Part shown: positions 6,525 through 15,415 of the stretch, in pieces
Layout of the letters: each line of letters opens with the position of its first letter
Numbering within the stretch: the first letter of the stretch is position 1
Source: an uncultured Oscillospiraceae bacterium
GTDB lineage: Bacteria > Bacillota > Clostridia > Oscillospirales > Oscillospiraceae
Reading direction: 5' to 3'
Length of the DNA: 41,970 nt
Assembly (NCBI GenBank): GCA_934589525.1
Contig: CAKTOB010000020.1
Coordinates: forward strand, 1 to 41,970
Program-made: the position numbers and the translations under genes
The notes under the pieces: generated by a model
Seen by the model: the letters and a program-made list of their open reading frames with translations, nothing else
Told to the model about the DNA's origin: nothing
Database searches by the model: none

Positions 6525-8372
6525 ATGACGGTGGCAGGGTATTTTCTAAGAAGCAGACGGCGGATGACGCTTCTCCTGGAGGAGCCCGGGGTGGAGCTGG
6601 GCTGCAAGGCAATTCTCTACGGCGGCGGGGGACTGCTGCTGTCGGCGGTGCCGGTTCGGGGCGGGCCCAGCCCGGTGGGGGCGGCGCTGGCGGCGGTGAG
6701 TCCCGGGCTGTGGGTGCTGGCGGCGGCCCTGGGGGTGGGTGCCGGGTACTGGCTGTTCTGGGGCCCGGGGCCGGGCCTTGCCTGGACGGCGGTGGCGGCG
6801 GCCTCTTCTTTGGGGCTGCGGAAACTCCGGGGAAGGCCTCTGGGGAAGGGGGCCTGCTTTGGGCTGCTGGCAGGGATGACCGGGCTTTTTTTCACCGGGC
6901 AGCCGGGGCTGTGCCTCCTGTGGTCAATGCTCGGGGCCGGGACGGCGGCGCTGTTTTCCATTTTGGAGGAAACGGGCCACCCTTTGGCCCTGTGGATGAC
7001 CTTCGGCCTGGGCATTCGGGCCTTTGGGGCGGCGGGACTGGGGCCCATGGCATGGATGGCGGCGGGGGCTCTGGGGGCGGCGGCCCCCCTTCCGGCGGCA
7101 GCGCTGGCGGGGATGGGCCTGGAAGCCGGGGGCCTCCCGGGGATGACCGCCGGGCTGTGCCTGGGGTGGATGGTGCGGTCGGTGCCCATGAAGGACTTGT
7201 GGCGGCGGAGCCTGGGCCCGGGGCTGGGCAGCGGGGTGTGTATGCTGCTGGCAGGGGCCTGGAGGGGCGAAGCCTGGGCGGGGGTCACGCTGGGGGGCTT
7301 TCTGGGGGCAATGCTTCCCTGGTCCTGGCTGCTGCCTCCCGGCACCCGGGGGGTCAGCGGGGCCCAGGTCCGGCTGGAGCAGGCGGCGGGGGCCCTGGGG
7401 CTTATGCAGCAGCGGCTGCTGGAAATGGGCCTACCCCGGGTTCGGGAGCCCTCCCCTGTGGAGCAGGTCCAGAGCCTTGCCTGTGATGTCTGCCCCCAGG
7501 CCCAGGGCTGCCGGGCCCGGGATACCATGGACGAGAACCTCTTTGTAGACCCTCTTTCCTTTTCCTGCCAAGGCCTGGCCCAGGTCCTGGGGGCGGCGGC
7601 CCGGGTCCGGGACCGGCAGCGGCTGGTGGATGCCCAGCGGAAGCGGCGGGAGGAATACCGCATGGCGTTGGCCCAGCAATACGGGATGCTTTCCCGTTAT
7701 CTCCGGCGGGTGGCGGATGAGCTGCCCCTGGGGCTCTCTCCGGGTCAGATCCGCTATGGGGTCTCCGTGGCCGTCCGCAGCCGCCGGAAAACCAAAGTGG
7801 ACGGGGACCGCTGCGCCGCCTTTCCCGGCCTGGGCCCCCGGTTCTATGTGCTGCTGTGCGACGGCATGGGCACCGGCCCCGCCGCGGCGGAGGAGGCCCA
7901 GGAGGCGGTGGAGCTGCTGAAAGCCATGCTGACGGCGGGGCTGCCTCCGGGCTACGCCTTTAAAAGCCTCAATGCCCAGCTGGTCCTCACCGGAGCCTCC
8001 GGCGCCGTGACGGCGGATCTGGCGGAGCTGCGGCTGGATACGGGCTACGCCTGCATCTACAAATGGGGCGGTGCCCAAAGCTGGCTCCTGACCCGCCGCC
8101 GCTGCCGCCCCCTGGGCACCCAGGGCCCGCCCCCGGGCCTTGACATGGAGGGACAGGGCGGCAAAATCTCCGGCCTCCACCTGGGCCGGGGGGAAAACCT
8201 GATTCTCGCCTCCGACGGCCTGACCTTCGACCCGCCCCCCGCCCCGGAAGAAACCCTCCGCCCCCCCGGCGACCTGGCCCGCGCCCTGCTGATCCAGGGC
8301 ACAAGGAACACCCAGGACGATGCAACATTGGCGGTGATCCGGCTGACACCGAAGAATAAAATTGACAATTGA
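6525..8372 (+). CDS. SpoIIE-like membrane-anchored PP2C-family serine phosphatase
   Basis: Probably a stage II sporulation protein E homologue of 615 residues. Roughly the first 275 residues are hydrophobic, Gly/Ala/Leu-rich membrane segments. A middle region contains a Cys cluster (CDVCPQAQGC) and a basic helical part. The C-terminal third is a PP2C-type phosphatase that keeps its metal-binding residues: D426/D428 in DGD, D446 in DGMGTG, D564 in SDGL and D598/D599 in DDAT. In Bacillus, SpoIIE dephosphorylates SpoIIAA to activate sigma-F and helps polar septation. This protein is shorter than the 827-residue B. subtilis enzyme. An upstream in-frame ATG (6381) exists, but 6525 has purine-rich SD-like sequence (AAAGGGG, then GGAG) and is preferred. 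The gene stands alone. Its TGA lies in the second unit of a heptamer array, which encodes the last few residues. Confidence 0.82.
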   Translation: MTVAGYFLRSRRRMTLLLEEPGVELGCKAILYGGGGLLLSAVPVRGGPSPVGAALAAVSPGLWVLAAALGVGAGYWLFWGPGPGLAWTAVAAASSLGLRKLRGRPLGKGACFGLLAGMTGLFFTGQPGLCLLWSMLGAGTAALFSILEETGHPLALWMTFGLGIRAFGAAGLGPMAWMAAGALGAAAPLPAAALAGMGLEAGGLPGMTAGLCLGWMVRSVPMKDLWRRSLGPGLGSGVCMLLAGAWRGEAWAGVTLGGFLGAMLPWSWLLPPGTRGVSGAQVRLEQAAGALGLMQQRLLEMGLPRVREPSPVEQVQSLACDVCPQAQGCRARDTMDENLFVDPLSFSCQGLAQVLGAAARVRDRQRLVDAQRKRREEYRMALAQQYGMLSRYLRRVADELPLGLSPGQIRYGVSVAVRSRRKTKVDGDRCAAFPGLGPRFYVLLCDGMGTGPAAAEEAQEAVELLKAMLTAGLPPGYAFKSLNAQLVLTGASGAVTADLAELRLDTGYACIYKWGGAQSWLLTRRRCRPLGTQGPPPGLDMEGQGGKISGLHLGRGENLILASDGLTFDPPPAPEETLRPPGDLARALLIQGTRNTQDDATLAVIRLTPKNKIDN

Positions 8373-9200
8373 CAATGGACAATTGACAATTTTTGCGTTT
8401 CGGGGCGTGGTCCCGGTTGCTCCCACGGGTCAAAAAACGGACGTTTTTAAACCACGTCGGTTGAAAAAGCAGACGTGTCAGCGAAACCGTAGGGAACGGC
8501 CTGTGTGCCGTTCCGGGGACGTCCCGAATAGAACCCGTGTGGTTGAATGGAACTACGCAATGTAGCGGCGATGATTCATCGCCATGGGACGTAACGAATA
8601 TAACCAGTGGGGACAAACCGGAACCACCTACCGGCATGTCATTCCGAGCGAACGCAGTGAGTTGAGGAATCTTCCCGAGTAACAGGTTTTATCTTGTGTT
8701 GGTTCATTCTCCAACGTGGTGGATTCCTCCACTCCGCTTGCGCGATAATAACCGTCGGAATGACACAATGGGGGGACGTTTCCAGTTTTTATCGGTAACG
8801 GTTCCGTTCTTCAACGTGCGGAACGGCACATAGGCCGTTCCCTACGGTTTCGCTGGTAGGTGGATCCTTTCATCCACACAGGTTGTATTCAAAACGTCCC
8901 GGGCGGCTAGCCGCCCCTACGGACACGCTGGAGGGTGATGCCGTTCAACCGCACAGGTTTTGGTCGAAACATGGCATGGCGATGAATCATCGCCGCTACA
9001 TTGCGTGGTACCATTCATCCGCACGGGGTATAATTGCGACGTTTCCGGAACGGCACACAGGCCGTTCCCTACGATTTCACTGGTAGGTGGTACCATTCAT
9101 CCGCACGGGTTGTACTCGAAACGTTGCATGGCGATGAATCATCGCCGCTACATTGCGTAGTACCATTCAACCGCACAGGTTATCATTGCAACGTGGCGGG
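8362..9200. repeat. Repeat island 2
   Basis: Order: heptamer array 8362-8389 (four units; the second supplies the stop of the SpoIIE-like gene); module A plus (about 8480-8523); module B plus (about 8559-8590); central MITE-like element 8635-8765; then inverted modules A (about 8816-8853), D (about 8892-8925, GGGCGGCTAGCCGCCC), B (about 8963-9005), A (about 9040-9086) and B (about 9123-9163). Inverted linkers of the type CCATTCATCCGCACGGGTT lie between the right-hand modules. No gene is supportable in the stretch 8373-9256. Confidence 0.85.
8635..8765. mobile_element. MITE-like palindromic element, copy 2
   Basis: Ends CATGTCATTCCGAGCG and CCGTCGGAATGACA are inverted, and GAGGAATC / GGATTCCTC form an inner inverted pair. 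The asymmetric centre (GGTTTTATCTTGTGTTGG...) runs opposite to the copy at 12367, so the element occurs in both orientations. Confidence 0.6.
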
Positions 9201-9256
9201 CAAAGGGCTGTATCTTTTCCAAATTCTTAATTTTTTATTGCATTTTTTTGATGATA

Positions 9257-9285
9257 TTGAAATAAGCGCCGACTTATGATAATAT
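9257..9285 (+). promoter_or_regulatory. Promoter for the InlB-repeat surface protein
   Basis: TTGAAA (9257-9262) and TAATAT (9280-9285) are separated by 17 bp. An in-frame ATG at 9284 lies inside this -10 box, which argues that translation starts at 9389 instead. Confidence 0.75.
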
Positions 9286-9388
9286 GATACCAGAGAAAGA
9301 GGATTCTGAAACCGTGGCAGAAAGCTCATGGTATCCGTGGGTTTTTCGGCACGATTTGAGAGAATTTCTTGGAAATGAGGGATCCATT

Positions 9389-12253
9389 ATGAAGATGAAA
9401 ACCATTCAAAGAGCCTTCGCCTGGGCCCTGACTTTGGTTATGGTCCTGTCTGTGGCACCTCTGGGGGCCTTTGCGGAGGGCGAGGAAGTCTGTACCTGTA
9501 CGGTAAAATGCGGTGAGACAGGCGATGAAAGCTGCCCTGTCTGCGCAGCGTCCCCGGCGGCCTGTGCCGTTGAGGAGCAGGAGCAGCCCGGCGGCGAAAA
9601 CGAAGAGAAACAGCTTGTCGACCAGAAGACGGGTGCCGGTGGCAGCGACCAGACCGGCGACGGGAATATCCAGCCCGACGGCGGCACCGACCAGACCGGC
9701 AAGGGTAACGATCAGCCCGGCGGCGGAACCGTTCAGCTTCCCCAGGGCGATGACCAGAACTCCGGTGATCAGGGTCCCGGCAACCAGAAAAACGAGGGTG
9801 AAGGGGAAAACGGTGACACGAAGAAGTTTACTGTAAGCTTTAACACCATGGGAAAAGGTGAGGCCCCTGCGGATAGAGCTACAGACGACAACGGAGTGCT
9901 CACCGAGGATCTGCCCGTTCCGACTGCGGAGGGGTTCAAGTTTGAAGGTTGGTTTGATAACGAAAACCTGGAAGGTTCGGCGGCAACACGGGAGACTGTT
10001 TACCAGAAGAATACAATCCTGTACGCCAAATGGACGGAAAACCAGCCGGAATCCAAGCCGTCCCCTGATCCCGACAACAAGGTGACCGTTACCTTTAACG
10101 CAAATGAAGGAACGGTCAAGCCTTCTTCCCTGACTGTAGAGAAGGGCGGTACGCTTAACAATCAATTGCCGATACCTGTGAGAAACGGCTATTCCTTTGA
10201 AGGTTGGTACAAGGATCAGAATTGCGCCGGAGACATAGTCACTGCCGAGACAACATTTGAGGCAAATACTACCCTGTACGCCAAATGGACGGAAAACCAG
10301 CCGAAACCTTCTGCGACCGTCACCTTTGATTTCCAGATCGAGGGTAAAGAGACTGTGAAGATGACTGCCAATGCCGACGGAACGCTTTCGGAAGAGTTTC
10401 CCACCATTGACAACCCCGGCTATTTGCTGGAAGGCTGGTACAGGAATCAGGATTGCAGCGGAGACAAGGTCACCAAAGAAGGACCCTTCACGGAGCCCAC
10501 CACCCTCTACGCCAAGTGGACGGCAAAGCCTGGGTATACCGTTACATTCGATTTCAATGGGGCGGAAAGCAGCGTAAATTCGTATACAACGGACAACTTT
10601 GGCAGGCTCAACAATCTGCCGAAGCCGGAACGGACGGGCTTCATCTTCCTGGGCTGGTACATTGGAGAAACAAAGGTTGATGTAAACTATACCTACACAG
10701 AAAACACCACCCTGGTGGCCAAGTGGAGCAGGGACGTTCAAAGCATTACCATCAATCAAAGTGAAGGAATCTCTGCGCCGGAGGGCTTCCTGAATGACAT
10801 CGAGATTGCCCCTGATGTAGCGAAAATCGAAATCGTGGCAAAGCGGCAGGGGGACGATGCGCTAAAGGACGCACTCAAGAATCAAATCAAGGACTTTGAC
10901 ACCAAAAATGTTCTGGAATTTGATTTGTCCGTAGAGACGCAGAAAGCTGACGGAACAAAAATCGGCAACCTCAGCCAGGTCAGTAAGCTTATTCAGTTCA
11001 CCTTTGGAAACATTCCCGGAAACGGCATTCAGGTTTTCCGGCTCCATGGCGGTAATTTGCAGAAATTGGACGAATCCGACGGCACCACAGAGGGCTACCG
11101 CTACTCTGACGGTACACTGACCATCTGGGCCAGCCGGTTTTCTCCCTATGCCATTGTCGTGAATCCTGTGGCCGTGACCGTCACATTTGACCCCATGGGC
11201 GGTACCGTGGACCCCAAAACCATGACCACGGGCACCGACGGCAAGTTAAAGGATGCCCTGCCCATGCCCACCAGAACCGGCTATACCTTTGACGGCTGGT
11301 ATTCTGACAAAAACCATACCGGAAATAAAATGACGCAGGACGTCACCTTCCTCCGGGACTGCACGGTTTACGCCAAGTGGACCCCCAAGACCTATACGGT
11401 GACCTTCCACGACAATTACAATGACCCGGAGGTCACTTCCCAGCAGACCTTTACTTATGACGTTGCCCAGAGCCTGGACTGCGGCAGCACCATCCGCCGG
11501 GATTATTACACCCTCAGCGGCTGGGCCGAAACCTCCGGCGGGCCCAAGAAGTTCGCCCCCACGGAAACGGTGCAGAGCCTGATCCCCGAGGGCAACAAGG
11601 ATTTGTATGCCCTGTGGACCTATGAACCCCGCCGGGTGACCTTTGACGCTGACGGCGGAAAAATCAAAAAGGACGGCGCTGAGGTGGATAAGGTTACGGT
11701 CAACACCCAGGAGGCCCCCATCAATACGGTCAAGGCCGCGGATGTGCCTGTCCCCGAGCTGCGGGAGGGCTACTATTTCGGTGGTTGGTACACCCAGAAA
11801 AACGGCAAGGGCGACCTGGTGAAGACCGGGGAAACCAAGGAGCCTACGGTTTTCAACAGGGATGCCACGGTTTACGCCTATTGGATAGTGTTTGAGCCCG
11901 TCACCGTCACCTTCAAGTGCCAGGGCGGCACTGCCCGCATCGGCTCTACGGATGTGAAGGAATTTACCATGCAGACCAAGTGGCCCGGCGTTCTGGACGG
12001 CACCCCCTCCACCCCCGGCCGCAGCGGCTACAAGTTTGAGGGCTGGTACACCGCCGCCGGTGTGAAGGTGGACGCAGACACCCTGTTCCTGCGAAACAGC
12101 ACGGTCTACGCCCGCTGGAAGCGTGCGGTCTCCATCACCGGCAACCCCCGCACCGGTGACCAGGTCAAGCTGGAAGCCGCCATCGGCATTCTGGCCGCCG
12201 CCGCCATCGGCCTGGGCGCTACGGTGGTGCTGAAGAAGCGGAAAGAGAAATAA
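9389..12253 (+). CDS. Cell-surface protein with InlB B-repeats and an NPRTG sorting-type C-terminus
   Basis: A 954-residue exported protein. It begins with a signal peptide (about residues 1-30, ending GAFAEG), then a short Cys-rich segment (CTCTVKCGE...CPVCA) and a Gln/Gly/Asp/Asn-rich linker. Four InlB B-repeat (Flg_new) units follow, each ending in a GWY...LYAKW-like pattern. A non-repeat domain of about 150 residues comes next (from IEIAPDVAKIEIV to SPYAIVV), then four more repeats. The C-terminus has NPRTGD, a hydrophobic helix and KKRKEK, the layout of a sortase-anchored protein. It probably acts at the cell surface in adhesion or as a spacer; the ligand is unknown. The start at 9389 has a GAGG site eight bases upstream and a proper signal peptide. 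Confidence 0.87.
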   Translation: MKMKTIQRAFAWALTLVMVLSVAPLGAFAEGEEVCTCTVKCGETGDESCPVCAASPAACAVEEQEQPGGENEEKQLVDQKTGAGGSDQTGDGNIQPDGGTDQTGKGNDQPGGGTVQLPQGDDQNSGDQGPGNQKNEGEGENGDTKKFTVSFNTMGKGEAPADRATDDNGVLTEDLPVPTAEGFKFEGWFDNENLEGSAATRETVYQKNTILYAKWTENQPESKPSPDPDNKVTVTFNANEGTVKPSSLTVEKGGTLNNQLPIPVRNGYSFEGWYKDQNCAGDIVTAETTFEANTTLYAKWTENQPKPSATVTFDFQIEGKETVKMTANADGTLSEEFPTIDNPGYLLEGWYRNQDCSGDKVTKEGPFTEPTTLYAKWTAKPGYTVTFDFNGAESSVNSYTTDNFGRLNNLPKPERTGFIFLGWYIGETKVDVNYTYTENTTLVAKWSRDVQSITINQSEGISAPEGFLNDIEIAPDVAKIEIVAKRQGDDALKDALKNQIKDFDTKNVLEFDLSVETQKADGTKIGNLSQVSKLIQFTFGNIPGNGIQVFRLHGGNLQKLDESDGTTEGYRYSDGTLTIWASRFSPYAIVVNPVAVTVTFDPMGGTVDPKTMTTGTDGKLKDALPMPTRTGYTFDGWYSDKNHTGNKMTQDVTFLRDCTVYAKWTPKTYTVTFHDNYNDPEVTSQQTFTYDVAQSLDCGSTIRRDYYTLSGWAETSGGPKKFAPTETVQSLIPEGNKDLYALWTYEPRRVTFDADGGKIKKDGAEVDKVTVNTQEAPINTVKAADVPVPELREGYYFGGWYTQKNGKGDLVKTGETKEPTVFNRDATVYAYWIVFEPVTVTFKCQGGTARIGSTDVKEFTMQTKWPGVLDGTPSTPGRSGYKFEGWYTAAGVKVDADTLFLRNSTVYARWKRAVSITGNPRTGDQVKLEAAIGILAAAAIGLGATVVLKKRKEK

Positions 12254-12264
12254 AACACTGTGGT

Positions 12265-12304
12265 AAGACCCCCGCTGCCGGATTTTTCCGGGGGCGGGGG
12301 TCTT
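12265..12304 (+). terminator. Terminator after the surface-protein gene
   Basis: AAGACCCCCGC (12265-12275) pairs perfectly with GCGGGGGTCTT (12294-12304). The loop itself contains CCGGA...TCCGG. The T-run is only three bases, so it may be a strong hairpin with modest termination. Confidence 0.75.
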
Positions 12305-12309
12305 TAAAA

Positions 12310-12620
12310 TTGACAATTGACAATGGACAATTGACAATTATTGGTGATGAACGTGGCCCCGTTTTTGTCATTCCGACCGAGCAAAGCGAGCGGAGGAATC
12401 CACCACGTTTGAAGATGAACCAACACAAGGTAAAATTTGCTACTTGAGTAGATTCCTCGGCTCCGTTTCACTACGCTCGGAATGACATGTCGGTAGGGTG
12501 GTTCCGTTTGTCCGCACAGGTTGTATTCGGGACGTGGCATGGCGATGGATCATCGCCGCTACATTGCGTACTTCCATTCCACCCTGCGGGTTCTATTCGC
12601 AACGTGGCAGGCGGCGATTG
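12310..12620. repeat. Repeat island 3
   Basis: A short island: heptamer array 12310-12337 (TTGACAA, TTGACAA, TGGACAA, TTGACAA, the same unit order as at 8362), a flank ATTATTGGTGATGAACGTGG shared with other islands, the central MITE-like element at 12367-12490, then an inverted linker, an inverted module B (about 12535-12570, one substitution in the hairpin) and another inverted linker. No modules lie between the array and the centre. Confidence 0.82.
12367..12490. mobile_element. MITE-like palindromic element, copy 3
   Basis: Ends GTCATTCCGACCGAGC and GCTCGGAATGACATGT are inverted. The internal sequence is close to the reverse complement of the copy at 8635-8765. Confidence 0.6.
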
Positions 12621-12631
12621 TGTTTTCTGCA

Positions 12632-12660
12632 TTGACACGGTTCTGGGGCTTTGCTATAAT
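12632..12660 (+). promoter_or_regulatory. Consensus sigma-A promoter for the dlt-like operon
   Basis: TTGACA (12632-12637), 17 bp, TATAAT (12655-12660): a perfect consensus promoter. The leader of about 40 nt carries GGGGGAAG just before the ATG at 12707. Confidence 0.9.
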
Positions 12661-12706
12661 GTTAAAAGAATTTTTATGCCCAGCTTGAAGAAACGGGGGA
12701 AGCGTT

Positions 12707-14218
12707 ATGGGAAACGTGCTGCGGTATCTGGAAGACAGCTATGGCCGGTATCCTGAAAAATGTGCCGTGACCGATGACTGCCGGAGCTATACCTACCGGG
12801 AATTTTACGGTCTCAGCCGCCGGGTCGGGTCGGCTTTGGCAAGAATCACCGGGCGGGGGCAGGCTGTCGGTATTTACATGGAGAAGAACGCCGATGCTGT
12901 GGCGGCCTTTTTTGGGGTGCAGTGGGCGGGATGCTTTTACTCGGTGCTGAACACCGAGCTTCCCGGCTCCCGGCTAAACCAGATCGTGGAGCAGCTGGAG
13001 CCCCCGGTGATCGTCACCTGTCGGGAGCTGCTGCCCCAGGCGGAGGAGATTTTCCCCGGGCGGAACCTGTGCTGCTTTGAAGACCTGGCCCGAGAAGAGG
13101 AAGACGGGGAAGCCCTGGCGGCCATTCAGGCCCGGACCATTGATACGGACCCCCTCTATGTAAACTTCACCTCCGGCTCCACCGGGGTGCCCAAGGGCAT
13201 TGTGGTGTGCAGCCGCAGCGTGCTGGACTTTATCGACTGCTTTACGGAGCTCTTCCACATCACGAAGGATGATGTCATCGCCAACCAGGCACCCTTTGAT
13301 TTTGATGTGTCGGTAAAAGATATTTACTCCGCCATGAAGGTGGGTGCGACGCTTGCGGTGGTGCCCCGGGCCCTGTTCTCCCGGCCTACGGAGCTCATCG
13401 ACTTCCTGTGCCAGAAAAAGGCCACCACCCTGATTTGGGCGGTGTCGGCCCTGTGCCTCATTACGGGCTTCCACGCCCTGGATTACAAGACCCCGGAAAC
13501 CATTGAAAAGATCCTGTTCTCCGGAGAGGTCATGCCCCTAAAGGCCCTGAAGGAATTTCGGAAGCATCTGCCCCAGGCCCTGTATGTAAACCTCTACGGC
13601 CCCACGGAGATCACCTGCAATTGCACCTATCACATTTTGGACCCCCAGGCGGATTACGCCGCCGGCATCCCTATCGGCATTCCCTTCCCCAATGAGCATG
13701 TGTTCCTGCTGGACGGGGAAAATCGGGAGGTCACGGAGCAGGACCAGGAGGGCGAGATCTGCGTCCGGGGCACGGCCCTGGCCCTGGGCTATTACCGCTG
13801 CCCGGAGCAAAACGCTGCCCACTTTACCCAGAACCCTTTGAACCCCAACTACCCGGAGCGCATCTACCGCACCGGGGACCTGGGCCGGTATAATGAACAA
13901 GGAGAGCTGGTCTTCTCCGGCCGGAAGGACTTCCAGATCAAGTATATGGGCCACCGCATCGAGCTGGAAGAGATCGAGCGGGAAATGAACGCCATCGCCG
14001 GGGTGGAGCGGGCCTGCTGCCTCTTTGACGAAAAGCGCAGCCGCCTGAAAGGCTTCTACACCGGCACCATTGAAAAAGAAGAGCTCCACGCCATTATGAA
14101 GCGGGAGCTGCCGGGCTTTATGGTCCCGGGGATCTTGCGGCAGGTGGAGGCCATGCCTCTGAATAAAAACGGCAAGATCGACCGGAAGGCCCTGGCCGCC
14201 CTGGCAGGAGGCAGATAA
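12707..14218 (+). CDS. Amino-acid-activating adenylation enzyme (DltA-like)
   Basis: A 503-residue stand-alone adenylation enzyme of the ANL superfamily. It should activate an amino acid with ATP and load it on the carrier protein encoded two genes downstream. Visible motifs: FTSGSTGVPKG (154-164), the NQAPFDFDVSVKDIY region (193-207) with the amino-group-binding Asp200, YGPTE (297-301), YRTGD (387-391), GRKDFQIKYMGHRIE (405-419) and the C-terminal catalytic lysine K490 in NGKIDRK. Overall it resembles DltA, D-alanine:carrier ligase. At the position where DltA has a cysteine reported to govern D-alanine selection (FCGEV), this protein has serine (S272, FSGEV), so its substrate may not be D-alanine. 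It heads a four-gene operon, with the stop directly abutting the next start. Confidence 0.87.
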   Translation: MGNVLRYLEDSYGRYPEKCAVTDDCRSYTYREFYGLSRRVGSALARITGRGQAVGIYMEKNADAVAAFFGVQWAGCFYSVLNTELPGSRLNQIVEQLEPPVIVTCRELLPQAEEIFPGRNLCCFEDLAREEEDGEALAAIQARTIDTDPLYVNFTSGSTGVPKGIVVCSRSVLDFIDCFTELFHITKDDVIANQAPFDFDVSVKDIYSAMKVGATLAVVPRALFSRPTELIDFLCQKKATTLIWAVSALCLITGFHALDYKTPETIEKILFSGEVMPLKALKEFRKHLPQALYVNLYGPTEITCNCTYHILDPQADYAAGIPIGIPFPNEHVFLLDGENREVTEQDQEGEICVRGTALALGYYRCPEQNAAHFTQNPLNPNYPERIYRTGDLGRYNEQGELVFSGRKDFQIKYMGHRIELEEIEREMNAIAGVERACCLFDEKRSRLKGFYTGTIEKEELHAIMKRELPGFMVPGILRQVEAMPLNKNGKIDRKALAALAGGR

Positions 14219-15370
14219 ATGGAACAGTTGCAGGATACCGCCTATTATATTTTCGACTACGGCATTTTGGAAAAGCGGCTGGAGTTCCTCCGGGGTTTGC
14301 TTGGGGAGAACATCGCTTTGGCCTATGCCATCAAGGCCAACCCCTTCCTGGTGCAGGGCGCCTTGGGGAAGGTCGCACGGCTGGAAATCTGCTCTCCCGG
14401 AGAAAGCGAGATTTGCGATGCCCTGGGGGTGGACCCCAAGATCACCGTGATCTCCGGCATCAACAAGACCCCTGCCTTTATTGAAAAGCTGGTGGCCCAT
14501 ACGGATGGCAGAATTTACACCGTAGAGTCCCTGACCCAGTTTGAGCTGCTGGACCGGCTTTCCAAAAAATATAACAAAAAACTCACCATTCTCCTGCGGC
14601 TCACCAACGACAGCCAGTTCGGCATCAACCGCCAGGAGATCGAAGAACTGGTTAAAAATCGGGAACAGTACAAAGGGTTGGAGTTCCGGGGCATTCAGTT
14701 CTTTTCCGGCACCCAGAAAACCTCTCTTAAAAAGCTCCGCCGGGAAATTTTGCAGCTGGATGACCTGTTGGGGGCTTTGGAACAAAACTACGGCTACCGC
14801 AGCCCGGAGCTGGAATACGGCCCCGGCTTCCCCGTGAGCTACTTTGGGGAGGAGCTGGAAGAAGAAACCCTGATCCTGGGCCTTCGGCAGCTGCTGGAGG
14901 AAATGCAGTGGCAGGGAGAAGTGACATTGGAGCTGGGCCGCTCCATTGCCGCCAGCTGCGGCACCTACTACACCCATGTGGCGGACAAAAAGACCAACCA
15001 CGGCCAGAACTACCTGATTTTGGACGGCGGCATGCACCAGATGGTCTATTTTGGCCAGTATATGGGCATGAAGCTGCCAAAAGTCACCCTGGTGGGGAAA
15101 GAAGAGGAGCCCGCCACCGCAGAATGGAACCTCTGCGGCAGCCTGTGCTCCATGAATGACATTATGGTCAAATCCCTGCCTCTGCCTCCGGTGGAGCTGG
15201 GGGATACCCTGTGCTTCCCCAATACGGGAGCCTACTGCGTCACCGAGGGCATCGCCCTGTTTTTAAGCCGGGATCTTCCGGCGGTTTATATCCGGGATGG
15301 AGAAGGACGGCTGTCACTGGCCCGCCCCACCACGGAAACCTACCGATGGAACATGCCCCGGCAAGGATAA
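14219..15370 (+). CDS. PLP-dependent decarboxylase, alanine-racemase-fold (type III), BtrK/LysA-like
   Basis: A 383-residue fold-type III PLP enzyme. The Schiff-base lysine is K39 in YAIKAN. CSPGESE (58-64), GPGF (201-204) and LELGRSIAASCG (237-248) bind phosphate and substrate as in diaminopimelate decarboxylase. C306/C310 in CGSLCSMND lies at the inter-subunit active site, and NTGAY (335-339) closes the pocket. The usual HFHxGSQ histidine that stacks on PLP appears replaced: the segment reads QFFSGTQ (160-166). Sitting between an adenylation enzyme and a carrier protein, it recalls BtrK of butirosin biosynthesis, which decarboxylates glutamyl-carrier protein. A free-amino-acid decarboxylase is the alternative. 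It starts at the base after the previous stop. Confidence 0.82.
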   Translation: MEQLQDTAYYIFDYGILEKRLEFLRGLLGENIALAYAIKANPFLVQGALGKVARLEICSPGESEICDALGVDPKITVISGINKTPAFIEKLVAHTDGRIYTVESLTQFELLDRLSKKYNKKLTILLRLTNDSQFGINRQEIEELVKNREQYKGLEFRGIQFFSGTQKTSLKKLRREILQLDDLLGALEQNYGYRSPELEYGPGFPVSYFGEELEEETLILGLRQLLEEMQWQGEVTLELGRSIAASCGTYYTHVADKKTNHGQNYLILDGGMHQMVYFGQYMGMKLPKVTLVGKEEEPATAEWNLCGSLCSMNDIMVKSLPLPPVELGDTLCFPNTGAYCVTEGIALFLSRDLPAVYIRDGEGRLSLARPTTETYRWNMPRQG

Positions 15371-15415
15371 AAAAGAAAGAGACTATTTTTTCATTACAGA
15401 AAGGAAACACAAACT

